Notes under the pieces: model-generated
Databases searched by the model: none
Told to the model about the DNA's origin: nothing
Seen by the model: only the letters and a program-made list of their open reading frames with translations
NCBI GenBank assembly: GCA_963822095.1
Contig: CAWGGS010000030.1
Coordinates: forward strand, 1-64,000
DNA from: CAWGGS01 sp963822095
Lineage (GTDB): Bacteria > Desulfobacterota > Desulfobulbia > Desulfobulbales > Desulfocapsaceae
Length of the DNA: 64,000 bases
Direction: 5' to 3'
Made by a program: the position numbers and the translations under genes
In this document: in pieces, positions 17,865 through 26,927 of the stretch
Position numbering within the stretch: the first letter of the stretch is position 1
How the letters are laid out: each line of letters starts with the position of its first letter

Positions 17865-20660
17865 TCAGGCCTTGCTTATTTTGCACAGACCGTCCTTGGT
17901 CGACTGCATCTGCGTGACGATGTCATAGCCATAGTTGGTAACGACATTCCCCGGCTCGCCAAGAGCATAGGGAACGGTACCTTCCGGATACTTCTCGGCG
18001 AGTGATTGCCCCAGCAGCACGCCTGCGAAATGGAAAGGAAGGAAGAGTGTCTTGTCATCCACCCTTTCGGTGAAAAACGCCTTGACCTTGATTTTGCCGC
18101 CCTCCGGTGATTCGATCCAGATCATTTCTCCTTTTCTAACCCCCAGGTTATTGGCGAGCCGGGGATTGATCTCGACATACATTTCCGGCTGCAGCTCCGC
18201 GAGATATTTGTTGCTGCGGGTCTCGGCACCGGCTCCCATATGCTCGACCATCCTGCCTGTTGTCAGTACATAAGGAAATTCCTTCACCAGATCCGGCTTC
18301 TGCTCGCTTGCAAAGCGGGTATCAACCCGATAATGATTGGGCACATCCTTATAGGTCGCATATTCGGGGAGCAGATCGGGACGTGGGGTATGAATCGGCT
18401 CGCGATGGATGGGGACCTGGTCCGGGAAGTTCCAGACCACGCAGCGGGCACGGGCATTGCCGAAAGGTGCCATGCCACGGGCAATCGCCACCTTTAGGGT
18501 TTTCTGTGAAAGGTCCGTTTTCCAATTGGTTCCGGGTACAACATCCTTGAACTCAGGATAGCCGCCGTCAACCTCGCTGCCGGGATTCGCTGATCCAGGA
18601 GCCGCCAGCTGGTTTTCGGTTCGCCCCGAGGAATCGTATTTTTTCTCCAGGCCGAATCGGTTCCTGAACGGCAATCCTCCTTTTGCTACCGGGATGGAGA
18701 TATCATAGAGAATCGGGGTCCCCGGGTGTTTCGTCGTCCAACACGGCCACGGCATGCCGTAATAGTCTCCGTCACAGGGACCGCCATTTGCCTGCAGGGT
18801 GTTGATATCGAAGGTATGCCAGTTGGCCATGTGTTTCTTGATCCGCTCTGGCGTCTGTCCGTTGTAGCCGATGGTCAGCGAGCCTCTTCCCAACTCCAGT
18901 GTAATATCTTCCACCGTCTTGATGTTTTTATAGAATTTATCGGCAAAGCCCAGCTTCTTCACCAGCATTTCCATGATCTTATAATCATCTTTGCTGTTAT
19001 GGACCGGATCAACCACTTTATCGCGCCATTGTATCTGCCTGGATGTCGAGGTCACACTGCCTGAGGTTTCGTACTGGCTGGAACTCGGCAGCAGATAGAT
19101 ATTGTCGGTTGTGCATGTGGCTGCAATCATGGTCGGGAAGGGATCGATAACGACGACAAGGTCAAGCATGTTATAGGCCTTAACCACACGGTCATACATG
19201 GAATTGTTGTTGGAGCCGCATCCCCATTGGATCAATGCCTTTACCGGGGTGTACTGATGGATCTTCTCATCCTGGAGCACACCTTCATACCAGCGTGCCA
19301 ACGTGAACCCACTCTTGTTCATCCAGGATTTTTCCTTAAAGCGGCCGACTATCCACTCATAGTCCACATCCCAAACCCGGCACCAGTGTTTCCATGAGCC
19401 GTCAGCCAATCCGTAATAGGCAGGCAGGCTATGGGACAGCACGCACATATCGGTTGCGCCCTGCACATTGTCGTGGCCACGGAAGATATTGGCCCCACCG
19501 CCGGATTTGCCCATGTTGCCCAGAACAAGCTGAAGGATGCAAAAGCTTCTGGTAATCGAACTGCCGACGGAGTGTTGGGTGCCGCCCATGCACCAGGTGA
19601 GGCTGCCGGGGCGGTTATCTGCCAGAATTTTGGCGATGCGGACCGTTTCCGCAGCGGGAATACCGGTAATGGATTCCACCGTCTCAGGGGTATATTTCTT
19701 TGCCACGGCAACCATCTCCGGATAGCCGGCGACACGGGTGCGGATGAATTCCTTATCCTCCCACCCATTTTCAATGATAACGTTTACCAACCCCATCATG
19801 AAAGCCACGTCCGTACCCGGACGAATCCGGACATAATCGGTTGCCTTGGCTGCAAGTTTGGTCCTACGCGGATCGACAACGATAATCGGTGCGTTATTCT
19901 TTTCCTTGGCATGCAGGATATGCTGCATGGAGATCGGATGTGCCTCCGGGGCGTTGGACCCGATGAAGATCATACTTTTTGCATGCCGCATATCATTGAG
20001 GCTGTTGGTCATGGCGCCATACCCCCAGGTGTTGGCAACGCCGGCAACCGTCGTAGAGTGACAGATCCTGGCCTGATGATCGACATTGTTGGAACCCCAG
20101 AAGGCTGCGAATTTACGCTGCTGATAAGCCATCTCGTTGGACACCTTGGCACTTCCGTTAAAATGCAGGGCATCCGGGCCGTCTTTTTCGCGAATAGCCA
20201 GGAGTTTGTCGCCGATTTCCTTGATCGCCTGATCCCAGGTCAGGTTGGTCCACTTGCCGTTCACTCGCTTCATCGGATTTTTCAGCCTTTTGGGACTGGT
20301 CACCATGTCGATAGCTCCGGCCCCCTTGCAGCAGTGGCCGCCTCGGGAAACCGGATGGTCCTGGGCAATCTCCTGCCTGACCCAGACACCGTTGGCCACC
20401 TGGGCCTCAATGCCGCATCCGACAGCACAATAGCTGCAGATGGTCCTGACCATCTTGGAACCGGGATAGGGTACCTTTTTCTCCGCGGTGGTCGCTGCTC
20501 TTGCTGTCATTTTGACGGTCATTGCTGCCCCAGTCAAGGCTGCTGTCGCTGCGGACAATTTCAGAAATGACCGTCTGGCGAGTTTCGGGTTCCTGGTTAC
20601 CCGGCGATGGGTCGTGACAGAACCGCTTTCCGCCGACTTTCTAATCTTACATTCGGCCAT
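17865..20660 (-). CDS. Formate dehydrogenase alpha subunit, cysteine type, Tat-exported
   Basis: 931 aa molybdopterin (Mo or W) oxidoreductase that oxidises formate in the periplasm. A twin-arginine signal (ARRSFLKLSAA, residues 28-38) precedes the [4Fe-4S] motif at Cys75, Cys78, Cys82 and Cys111. The metal ligand is Cys200 in QARICHSTTVA, coded by TGT at 20061-20063. Most relatives have selenocysteine (UGA) here. The next His, required for catalysis, is kept. MopB_CT-type molybdopterin guanine dinucleotide binding is seen near 780-920. The gene is intact and central in the operon polyferredoxin-TorD-like-Tat protein-alpha-beta-gamma. Confidence 0.95.
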   Translation of the reverse strand: MAECKIRKSAESGSVTTHRRVTRNPKLARRSFLKLSAATAALTGAAMTVKMTARAATTAEKKVPYPGSKMVRTICSYCAVGCGIEAQVANGVWVRQEIAQDHPVSRGGHCCKGAGAIDMVTSPKRLKNPMKRVNGKWTNLTWDQAIKEIGDKLLAIREKDGPDALHFNGSAKVSNEMAYQQRKFAAFWGSNNVDHQARICHSTTVAGVANTWGYGAMTNSLNDMRHAKSMIFIGSNAPEAHPISMQHILHAKEKNNAPIIVVDPRRTKLAAKATDYVRIRPGTDVAFMMGLVNVIIENGWEDKEFIRTRVAGYPEMVAVAKKYTPETVESITGIPAAETVRIAKILADNRPGSLTWCMGGTQHSVGSSITRSFCILQLVLGNMGKSGGGANIFRGHDNVQGATDMCVLSHSLPAYYGLADGSWKHWCRVWDVDYEWIVGRFKEKSWMNKSGFTLARWYEGVLQDEKIHQYTPVKALIQWGCGSNNNSMYDRVVKAYNMLDLVVVIDPFPTMIAATCTTDNIYLLPSSSQYETSGSVTSTSRQIQWRDKVVDPVHNSKDDYKIMEMLVKKLGFADKFYKNIKTVEDITLELGRGSLTIGYNGQTPERIKKHMANWHTFDINTLQANGGPCDGDYYGMPWPCWTTKHPGTPILYDISIPVAKGGLPFRNRFGLEKKYDSSGRTENQLAAPGSANPGSEVDGGYPEFKDVVPGTNWKTDLSQKTLKVAIARGMAPFGNARARCVVWNFPDQVPIHREPIHTPRPDLLPEYATYKDVPNHYRVDTRFASEQKPDLVKEFPYVLTTGRMVEHMGAGAETRSNKYLAELQPEMYVEINPRLANNLGVRKGEMIWIESPEGGKIKVKAFFTERVDDKTLFLPFHFAGVLLGQSLAEKYPEGTVPYALGEPGNVVTNYGYDIVTQMQSTKDGLCKISKA

Positions 20661-20736
20661 GATCTTCCCTCCTTGTTAGTACATCACTGAAAATGAGTTG
20701 TTATCCGACGTATCATAGGAAACATTGCACCCGACA

Positions 20737-20928
20737 TTATGAGCGAAGACTCTTGTAGTATTTATTGAATGCCGAAGTCTCATGATACAGATCATGGTCC
20801 TTTTCCAGCCTCCGCTTGGCAGGGCCGGCTTTGGCTGAACGGACTATCCCTGCAGTACCTGCAAGAACACCTGCTCCAACCAAAATGTGCTTTAAGAACG
20901 ATCGTCTCGAATCATGCTGTTTTTCCAT
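20737..20928 (-). CDS. Small twin-arginine signal protein of formate dehydrogenase operon
   Basis: 63 aa. ATG 20928 follows AAAGGAGG and is chosen over the longer frame from 21090, which overlaps the TorD-like gene. Tat signal DSRRSFLKHILVGAGVLAG, then a short charged mature part ending NKYYKSLRS. This matches the small Tat-target proteins found next to formate dehydrogenases in many proteobacteria. It may help assembly or be a small subunit. The role is not established. Confidence 0.8.
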   Translation of the reverse strand: MEKQHDSRRSFLKHILVGAGVLAGTAGIVRSAKAGPAKRRLEKDHDLYHETSAFNKYYKSLRS

Positions 20929-20944
20929 TCTCTTACCTCCTTTA

Positions 20945-21589
20945 TCAACAAGGTTGTCGTTCACCATCCACCGGCCGGGCTCCCGCCGACAGGCTTCTTT
21001 CAAGTTGTATATATCCCCGTAAAAAACGAGTACAGGCCGGATAAAATGCATCATTAGCATTCTCGGCAATAGTCGTGGAAAATCTTTCAATCAACGGCTC
21101 CAGGTATTTGTCGAGGAGCTCCGCCTGATAGAGCCTCGCCTGCTCAAATGCGTCCGGCTCACTCTCGACCAACCGGGCCATGACATCTAGCATCACGATC
21201 AAGGAATCTTCCGCCTCGGAAACTGCCTCGGATTTCCGGATTCCCACTTCCAACAGAAAACCACGGAACTCTGCTAATGTCCGGCCATAACTGCGGCCTT
21301 CCCGATACTCCGATGCCGTCAACGGCACCAGCAAATCGCTGAAAGGATCGACAAAAAGTCGGTAATATTCAGCCTGAAGGCCAGCGAGCGTCATGTTATT
21401 CAAAAGTTGAAAGAGATCTCTTATCACTCGATCCAACCCCGGTTCCACCGATTCTTTCACAAGCGCGGCAAAAAGCCCCCGCCAACGGGCAAACCGTTCC
21501 GCATCGGGTTCGGCGTCAAAAAACGACTTGCAAATATCGAGAAAGCGCAGCCTGACCCGGCTCAGTTCCCTGTCTTCCAGTTCGGTCAT
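20945..21589 (-). CDS. TorD-like molybdoenzyme chaperone
   Basis: About 214 aa, all-helical, of the TorD/DmsD family that binds Tat signals and holds the apo-enzyme until the cofactor is inserted. Marks: LQAEYYRLFVDPFSDLLVPLTASEY (the YYRLF and P-hydrophobic-ASEY blocks), then DSLIVMLDVMARLVE and a C-terminal FYPACTRFLRGYI helix. I choose ATG 21589 because it starts two bases after the stop of the polyferredoxin gene, suggesting coupled translation. Its client is presumably the alpha subunit at 17865. Confidence 0.8.
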   Translation of the reverse strand: MTELEDRELSRVRLRFLDICKSFFDAEPDAERFARWRGLFAALVKESVEPGLDRVIRDLFQLLNNMTLAGLQAEYYRLFVDPFSDLLVPLTASEYREGRSYGRTLAEFRGFLLEVGIRKSEAVSEAEDSLIVMLDVMARLVESEPDAFEQARLYQAELLDKYLEPLIERFSTTIAENANDAFYPACTRFLRGYIQLERSLSAGARPVDGERQPC

Positions 21590-21591
21590 AA

Positions 21592-23460
21592 TCAGTTTCC
21601 GGAAAAAATTCTTGCAACTCTGCAGGTATCGCAATACTCGAGATATCCGCTCTCCGCCCCCTTCCTTCGAGCGAGGATCGAGGCTACCCTTTCATAGCTT
21701 TTTTTCGTCCCAAAAGCCTTGCCACACTCCCTGCAAACCATAGCCTCCCCCCTTGCCAACTCCCTGTAATGAAAAAATTCCGCATTTATAACGAAATCAG
21801 GATCGATTTGCAGCGCGTCTTCCGGACACACCTGCACACAAACACCGCAAGCAATGCAGCGGACTGGAGTATGCAACAGAGCAAGTGTCGACTGTTCCGC
21901 CGCAAGGGCAACCGTCTTGCATTCATTGAGACAGGCCAGACACTGACTGCAACGATTCGTATCGCAATCAAGAGTGGCAAACCACGGCAGATTCTTTCGC
22001 TCCAAATGAATCTGCCGTTTGCTACTTGTGGTCAGATGCTCAAGGATTGCTGCCAGGGCTGGACGTCTGCCGTTATACACCGGATCCGAGAAATTTGACG
22101 CCAGAGGCGAATCGTTTTCCACATGCAGGTAATTTTCAACCTCTTTTGGACCACAAAAAAGCACGGTTTCGGAAAGATCAAACAGGCTCTTAATCAAAGT
22201 ATTTACCTTTTCAACCTCACCTTGCTGTCGATCTCTGCCAGAAGCTGAAGCGGCGTCATCGACCAAAACGATGCGTCCTGCCCCCCGGGCAAAAAGAAGC
22301 AATAGCTGCATACCGTTTAAAGCGTGGACATTTGGATGTTCCAGGAAAAACAGGCGCTCGCCCTGTTGTTCAGTACCGTATTTCCACCAGAACTCGTGCA
22401 ATACCTTCTCACTGCCCACTATCACTGTGGTCCCGGGTGGTAGATGGATTTTTTGAAAATATGTATAAAAAGACCGGTCGGGAAACCTCTCATATTGCAG
22501 GGCTCCAGTAGGGCATACAGAGACACAGGCCCCGCATTCCCGGCATGCCCGTACATCCACGGCAACTCCATCGGCTCCAAGTGTTATGGCGGAACTGGGA
22601 CAGATATCCCGGCAGAGCGTACAACCTATGCCCAGTCTACCGGCATATTGGCAGATCCGGTTATCACAGCCGATCACCTCCTGAATTTCAACTGCCGATA
22701 CTGTTGCGAAGAGATCGGGCAGGGTCTCTTCACTAAAAATGCCCAGGCGTTCCTCAGGCAAATCAACTGCTGGGCCATGCAAGACCACGACGGCAGGTAT
22801 GTGCAGGCTTCTGGTTTCAGCGGCTGATATATCTATTGCCTGGACCGGACAGACCCGTTCGCATTCTCGGCAGAGAGTACATCGAGAAAAATCTATAACA
22901 AGCTGTTCTGAAAGGCAATCTTCCGGGCAAGCGCTGCCGCATTTGCCGCAATACGTGCAAAGCTCTCTATCTATAGGGGCACGAATGGTGAAATGCACTC
23001 GAAACCCCCTGCCCTCGGCCACCACAGCAGCATCAACCGCTGCCGGAAAATCGGGATGACTTCCCCTCAACAGGATGGGCTCGATCTCTAAAACACCGCC
23101 GTAGGTCGCAAGAAAACGTTCAAGATCCCCAGCCGACTCGCTGAGCACACAGACCCTCGGGTCGGCATCGACAAACAGTCTGGAAAAGTTGACGGTATTT
23201 GCCCGTTCCAGCTCCGCTTCGGCCAGTTCCCGTAACTCGCTTCCACGTCGAGCCGTCAAATCCAGGTTCAGTTGCAATGTTGGAGAAAGAGGGAAGGAAA
23301 GTTCAGGTGTGAGCCGGGAAAATCCACCGGCCAATAGAATGTCGAATGAGGTTTCAGTCAAAAATTGTTGCCATCGGCGCGGAGAAACACGTATTTCCCT
23401 GAATCCCGGAGACGCACTGCCTTCATGGAACAGTATAACGGTTGAGAACTTTTTTCTCAT
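21592..23460 (-). CDS. Polyferredoxin, six Fe-S motifs, electron partner of formate dehydrogenase
   Basis: 622 aa. It has six Cys motifs suited to [4Fe-4S] clusters: CTYCGKCGSACP, CTLCRECERVCP, CTLCRDICP, CRECGACVSVCP, CSQCLACLNEC and CIACGVCVQVCP. A C-terminal zinc-ribbon-like part follows (VCRECGKAFGTKKSYERV, then EYCDTCR). The middle (about 340-460) lacks cysteines. There is no signal peptide, so it is cytoplasmic, while the dehydrogenase is periplasmic. It may therefore serve assembly or another partner rather than direct electron transfer. Such proteins sit at the head of similar operons. First gene of this operon. Confidence 0.85.
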   Translation of the reverse strand: MRKKFSTVILFHEGSASPGFREIRVSPRRWQQFLTETSFDILLAGGFSRLTPELSFPLSPTLQLNLDLTARRGSELRELAEAELERANTVNFSRLFVDADPRVCVLSESAGDLERFLATYGGVLEIEPILLRGSHPDFPAAVDAAVVAEGRGFRVHFTIRAPIDRELCTYCGKCGSACPEDCLSEQLVIDFSRCTLCRECERVCPVQAIDISAAETRSLHIPAVVVLHGPAVDLPEERLGIFSEETLPDLFATVSAVEIQEVIGCDNRICQYAGRLGIGCTLCRDICPSSAITLGADGVAVDVRACRECGACVSVCPTGALQYERFPDRSFYTYFQKIHLPPGTTVIVGSEKVLHEFWWKYGTEQQGERLFFLEHPNVHALNGMQLLLLFARGAGRIVLVDDAASASGRDRQQGEVEKVNTLIKSLFDLSETVLFCGPKEVENYLHVENDSPLASNFSDPVYNGRRPALAAILEHLTTSSKRQIHLERKNLPWFATLDCDTNRCSQCLACLNECKTVALAAEQSTLALLHTPVRCIACGVCVQVCPEDALQIDPDFVINAEFFHYRELARGEAMVCRECGKAFGTKKSYERVASILARRKGAESGYLEYCDTCRVARIFSGN

Positions 23461-23568
23461 ATATTCGTTTTCACCCCAGACGATGATATTTTTTTCAGTA
23501 TAGCATTATAATGGGCCAGGCAAACAAAAAGTATCAGGGCAAGCCCTTTTTTCTTGTAAGCGAAAGAT

Positions 23569-24264
23569 CTATTTCCCTGTAGGTGATTCACCTACAGGAT
23601 TAATATTATTCTTACCCGAACTATCCCTTACCGCCCAAAGAACAGCGCAACGGTTGAGTTCAGCCCCATTTTTAAGGCAGAGCTTTTGTTTGATTCGATC
23701 CCTATAGGTTCCGATGGTCTTGACACTGAGACACATCTTGGTTGCAATTTCTCCGGTCGAAAGTCCTGAGCCAATCTGTCTGTACACTTCCAGTTCCCGG
23801 TCGGTTAACACCTCTTCGGTCGGCGCACTCTGAAACTCCGGATTGATCTGAAATTTATCCAGCATGTGATTCATCATGTTTTCACTTAGGAAGATTTTCC
23901 CGGCAAGAATCTTCCTAATGGCAAGGATGATCGACTCGGAGGCCTCTTTTTTCATAACATAGCCACGGGCACCGGCACGTATTGCCCGTTCCGCCCATAC
24001 GGATTCATCATGCATGGACAGGACTAAAACAGGAATGCTCCTTCCTCCGGAGGTAATCTCTTTGACCAAGTCAAGTCCGTTATCCTCGGAAAGTGAAATA
24101 TCTATTACCGCCATATCCGGTTTTTCTTCAACCAGCGCCTTCTTGGCGGAACGGATATCTTCAGCCGCCGCGCAGACTGAAAATCCCTCTTCCTGGTTAA
24201 GCAATTCTGTCATTCCCATCCTGAAGATAGGGTGATCATCCACAACCAATATCCTCACCGTCAT
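23569..24264 (-). CDS. NarL/LuxR-type response regulator
   Basis: 231 aa. REC domain with the acidic pair in VVDDHPIFRMG and phosphoacceptor Asp in MAVIDISLSEDNG, the K site in GYVMKKEASES, then a LuxR helix-turn-helix (LTDRELEVYRQIGSGLSTGE, IATKMCLSVKTIGTYRDRIK). It overlaps the kinase gene by 4 bases (ATGA), so the two are coupled. A perfect inverted repeat at 23575-23597 sits inside its last codons and may end the transcript. Targets unknown. The formate dehydrogenase operon starts about 110 bases downstream on the same strand and is a candidate. Confidence 0.93.
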   Translation of the reverse strand: MTVRILVVDDHPIFRMGMTELLNQEEGFSVCAAAEDIRSAKKALVEEKPDMAVIDISLSEDNGLDLVKEITSGGRSIPVLVLSMHDESVWAERAIRAGARGYVMKKEASESIILAIRKILAGKIFLSENMMNHMLDKFQINPEFQSAPTEEVLTDRELEVYRQIGSGLSTGEIATKMCLSVKTIGTYRDRIKQKLCLKNGAELNRCAVLWAVRDSSGKNNINPVGESPTGK

Positions 24265-26693
24265 ATGATAACCTCTCCGGTCAATGTCACCAGGGTTCCC
24301 CCTTTGACTCCCGCCCGAATTTCAATGGTTCCTCCAATGGCCTTGGCTCGATATTTCATCGTATGAAACCCCATCCCTTTCCTTTTGCCAGACATGTCAC
24401 CCACCCCACATCCGTCATCGGCAACCCACGCTTTCAGATACTTTCCCTCTTTTGCCAAAGTAATATCGATCCGGCCGGGCTTTCCATGTTTTGCCGCATT
24501 GAAGACCGCCTCACGGATAATATAATAGATATGGGTCGCAACGTTATTATCAACTAAACCGATCTTACTGTCAAAGGACAATATGCAGTGAATAGTAAAG
24601 AGGTTATCTATCTCCATCACCAGTTCCTCGATCGAGGCCTCAAGCCCATTCTCTATGAGATGCACCGGATAGAGACCATGGGAGAGCCTGCGCGTCTTTT
24701 CGATGGCATTTCGGATCAGATCCCTGATGACACCCAGTTGCAAAGCCTTGTCTGGAGCCTCACTTTCAAGCTTTTTCTGCAGAACCTTACTGAGCATTTC
24801 CACCCCACTCAAATGAGAACCCAGATCATCATGGAGGTCTCGGCCTATCTGGCTCTTCTCTTCCTGGGTGATGGCTATTATCTGACGTTCAAGCCGTTCC
24901 ATTTCCTTTTCCGAGCAGGTCTTTAAAACATGCAGCCACATACCTTCAAAAAGCATCCGAACCTGTCTGATATCCGAATGATCGTAGCCCATCGCATTTT
25001 CACAGATACCTGCCACAAGGACTATCTTTCCTCCGCTTTCAATCGGAACATCGATATGGCGTTTGACGTTCCCGGAATATGGGAAAAACGCCGCATCATC
25101 CTCTTCCGGAACTTCATTTACAATTAATTCCTTTTTGCTCAACACAACAACCCCTGGGAATCCGCACTCCTCGATGCGACAAGGACGCTGCGGATCTCCA
25201 TCTGAAAACTGCCGTTGCCTTCCTTCGCTTCGGTAGACTGAGCAGATTGTCAGATGGGTCTGGGCATCATTGACCAGCGCCAGATAGCCCTCCTCGCTCC
25301 GCGTGATTCGAACAATCCTTTCAAGGGTAAAATCATAGATATCCTGAATTGAATGGCCTTCCATCTTCCCGAGCTGCAACAGGGTATCCAACCGTAATTC
25401 GTCCCTGCGCAAGAGCAGATCCTTTAAGATCATATCATCGACCATGCGGTTGGCTAAAAGAGCAAGTTCTTCAAACTCGCTGAACACAAGGTCCTGATCA
25501 TGAATTTTAACCTTCGAATCTGCAGCCTTACGGAAAAAATCTGTAAACAGGCCAATCTCATGCCTGATTTTCAAGGAATAAGAATAGGCCGCCACAAGAA
25601 GCAAGGTGACGGCAATGGAAAAAAGAGCTACAAAAAGAAAGATGTTTTTAAAGGCGATCTTTTTATAGGTCCTGGTCTCTCGTTCTATAGCCTTTTCCAT
25701 CTCGTCCATATTCACACTGGTCCCCAACACCCATTGCCAATTGGTATACGTTCTTACGAAACTGAGGCGCTGCGAGAGTTTTGAGTGTGGTCCTTCCCGA
25801 TTGGTATAAACGACATATCCAGCACCTTTTTTGTTCTTACTGGACTGCAGGAGTTGTCGGCCATACGGCATTCCAGTGTTGCTGACCAGACCGTTGATCG
25901 ACCGGCCGATAAGTTGTTCATCCTTGTCGCAGATAATCGTTCCATCGGAACGGAAAACAAATATTTCACCTTGTTTGCTAAATTGGATTTTCTGAATCCT
26001 GGCCAGAACGTCGTGCTGGATAATCTCCTGCATATCGTCGATATACATTCCAGCTCCAATATACCAATCAAACGGCTTGAAATATTTGACGAAAGAGATT
26101 TTCGGATAGCTTTTGCCCCCTTGGTTTCGTTTCGACCAGTTATAGCGATAGAAGCCCGCCTCCTTCTCACGGACGATGGCAATAAATTCCTCGACCAGGT
26201 TCTTGCCCTGCATATCTTCCAGTGACAGGCTCCTTGTCCCTTCATAGGACGGATCATCAGCAAAGAGATCAACAATTCCATTACTTACCCTGCCAGCAAA
26301 GTAATAGCCACGACCATTATTCCATCGGATCGGCCGCAGGATCTCGACCACCATGGCCCGCAACTCATCCACATTCTTTTCATCCTTGTACAGACTGTAG
26401 ATATGAGATGCTATGGAATAGGCGGTCTGGACCTTCTGCCGTATCTCTTTTTCAATGATCATATCTGTCTGTGAACGTTTATATTCTATGAAATCGGTCA
26501 CATTACCGGCCTCTTCCCTCAGCCTGTCGCGATACCTGTTTTCGTAGTTCTCCCGGATATTGTCGATGCTTTCCTGATAGGCCCGGTATTCATTATACAA
26601 CCAGAAGCCCCCGACAAAGAGCATCAACGAAAGGATTACGGTTATCGATGTATAAAAGGGCGCTGATGATAGGGATACTTTTCGCAATCTCAC
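24261..26693 (-). CDS. Membrane sensor histidine kinase, Cache-Cache-GAF-HisKA_3
   Basis: 810 aa. A transmembrane helix near 12-32, then a large extracytoplasmic region with two tandem Cache-like domains (NNGRGYYFAGRVSNG and WYIGAGMYIDDMQE, then SFVRTYTNWQWVLGTSVNMDEM). A second helix near 350-372 is followed by a GAF-like domain (about 450-600). The transmitter is of the NarX/LuxR-partner class: H-box IGRDLHDDLGSHLSGVEML and ATPase motif ADDGCGVGD with KGMGFHTMKYRA. The ligand is probably a small organic molecule. The binding protein just upstream in the operon may deliver it. Confidence 0.92.
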   Translation of the reverse strand: MRLRKVSLSSAPFYTSITVILSLMLFVGGFWLYNEYRAYQESIDNIRENYENRYRDRLREEAGNVTDFIEYKRSQTDMIIEKEIRQKVQTAYSIASHIYSLYKDEKNVDELRAMVVEILRPIRWNNGRGYYFAGRVSNGIVDLFADDPSYEGTRSLSLEDMQGKNLVEEFIAIVREKEAGFYRYNWSKRNQGGKSYPKISFVKYFKPFDWYIGAGMYIDDMQEIIQHDVLARIQKIQFSKQGEIFVFRSDGTIICDKDEQLIGRSINGLVSNTGMPYGRQLLQSSKNKKGAGYVVYTNREGPHSKLSQRLSFVRTYTNWQWVLGTSVNMDEMEKAIERETRTYKKIAFKNIFLFVALFSIAVTLLLVAAYSYSLKIRHEIGLFTDFFRKAADSKVKIHDQDLVFSEFEELALLANRMVDDMILKDLLLRRDELRLDTLLQLGKMEGHSIQDIYDFTLERIVRITRSEEGYLALVNDAQTHLTICSVYRSEGRQRQFSDGDPQRPCRIEECGFPGVVVLSKKELIVNEVPEEDDAAFFPYSGNVKRHIDVPIESGGKIVLVAGICENAMGYDHSDIRQVRMLFEGMWLHVLKTCSEKEMERLERQIIAITQEEKSQIGRDLHDDLGSHLSGVEMLSKVLQKKLESEAPDKALQLGVIRDLIRNAIEKTRRLSHGLYPVHLIENGLEASIEELVMEIDNLFTIHCILSFDSKIGLVDNNVATHIYYIIREAVFNAAKHGKPGRIDITLAKEGKYLKAWVADDGCGVGDMSGKRKGMGFHTMKYRAKAIGGTIEIRAGVKGGTLVTLTGEVII

Positions 26694-26927
26694 AGCTCAC
26701 TCAAGCCGCGCAAGTTCATAACGTCTGCAGACAGGTCATGGCTGGGGCGGCAACAATATTGATTTAGAAGCTGTAAATGAATCACATGGACAAATTTGCC
26801 CTCAGATTTTGGCCAGATTTGACCGAATTGATTGAGACGAACCGCAGACGCAGCAGAGCTACGTTGAGGATTTGGCGATTGAGGTTCGACCAAAGGTGGC
26901 CTGAAGAGGAGATGCAAGATGTCCATG

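Noticed and set aside
19431..20570. 379-codon plus-strand frame across the formate dehydrogenase alpha gene
   Set aside because: Antisense shadow of a long, well-matched gene. The translated protein matches nothing and has no start signal.
17865..20660. Possible selenocysteine in the formate dehydrogenase
   Set aside because: The metal-ligand codon was located at 20061-20063 and reads TGT (Cys), not TGA.
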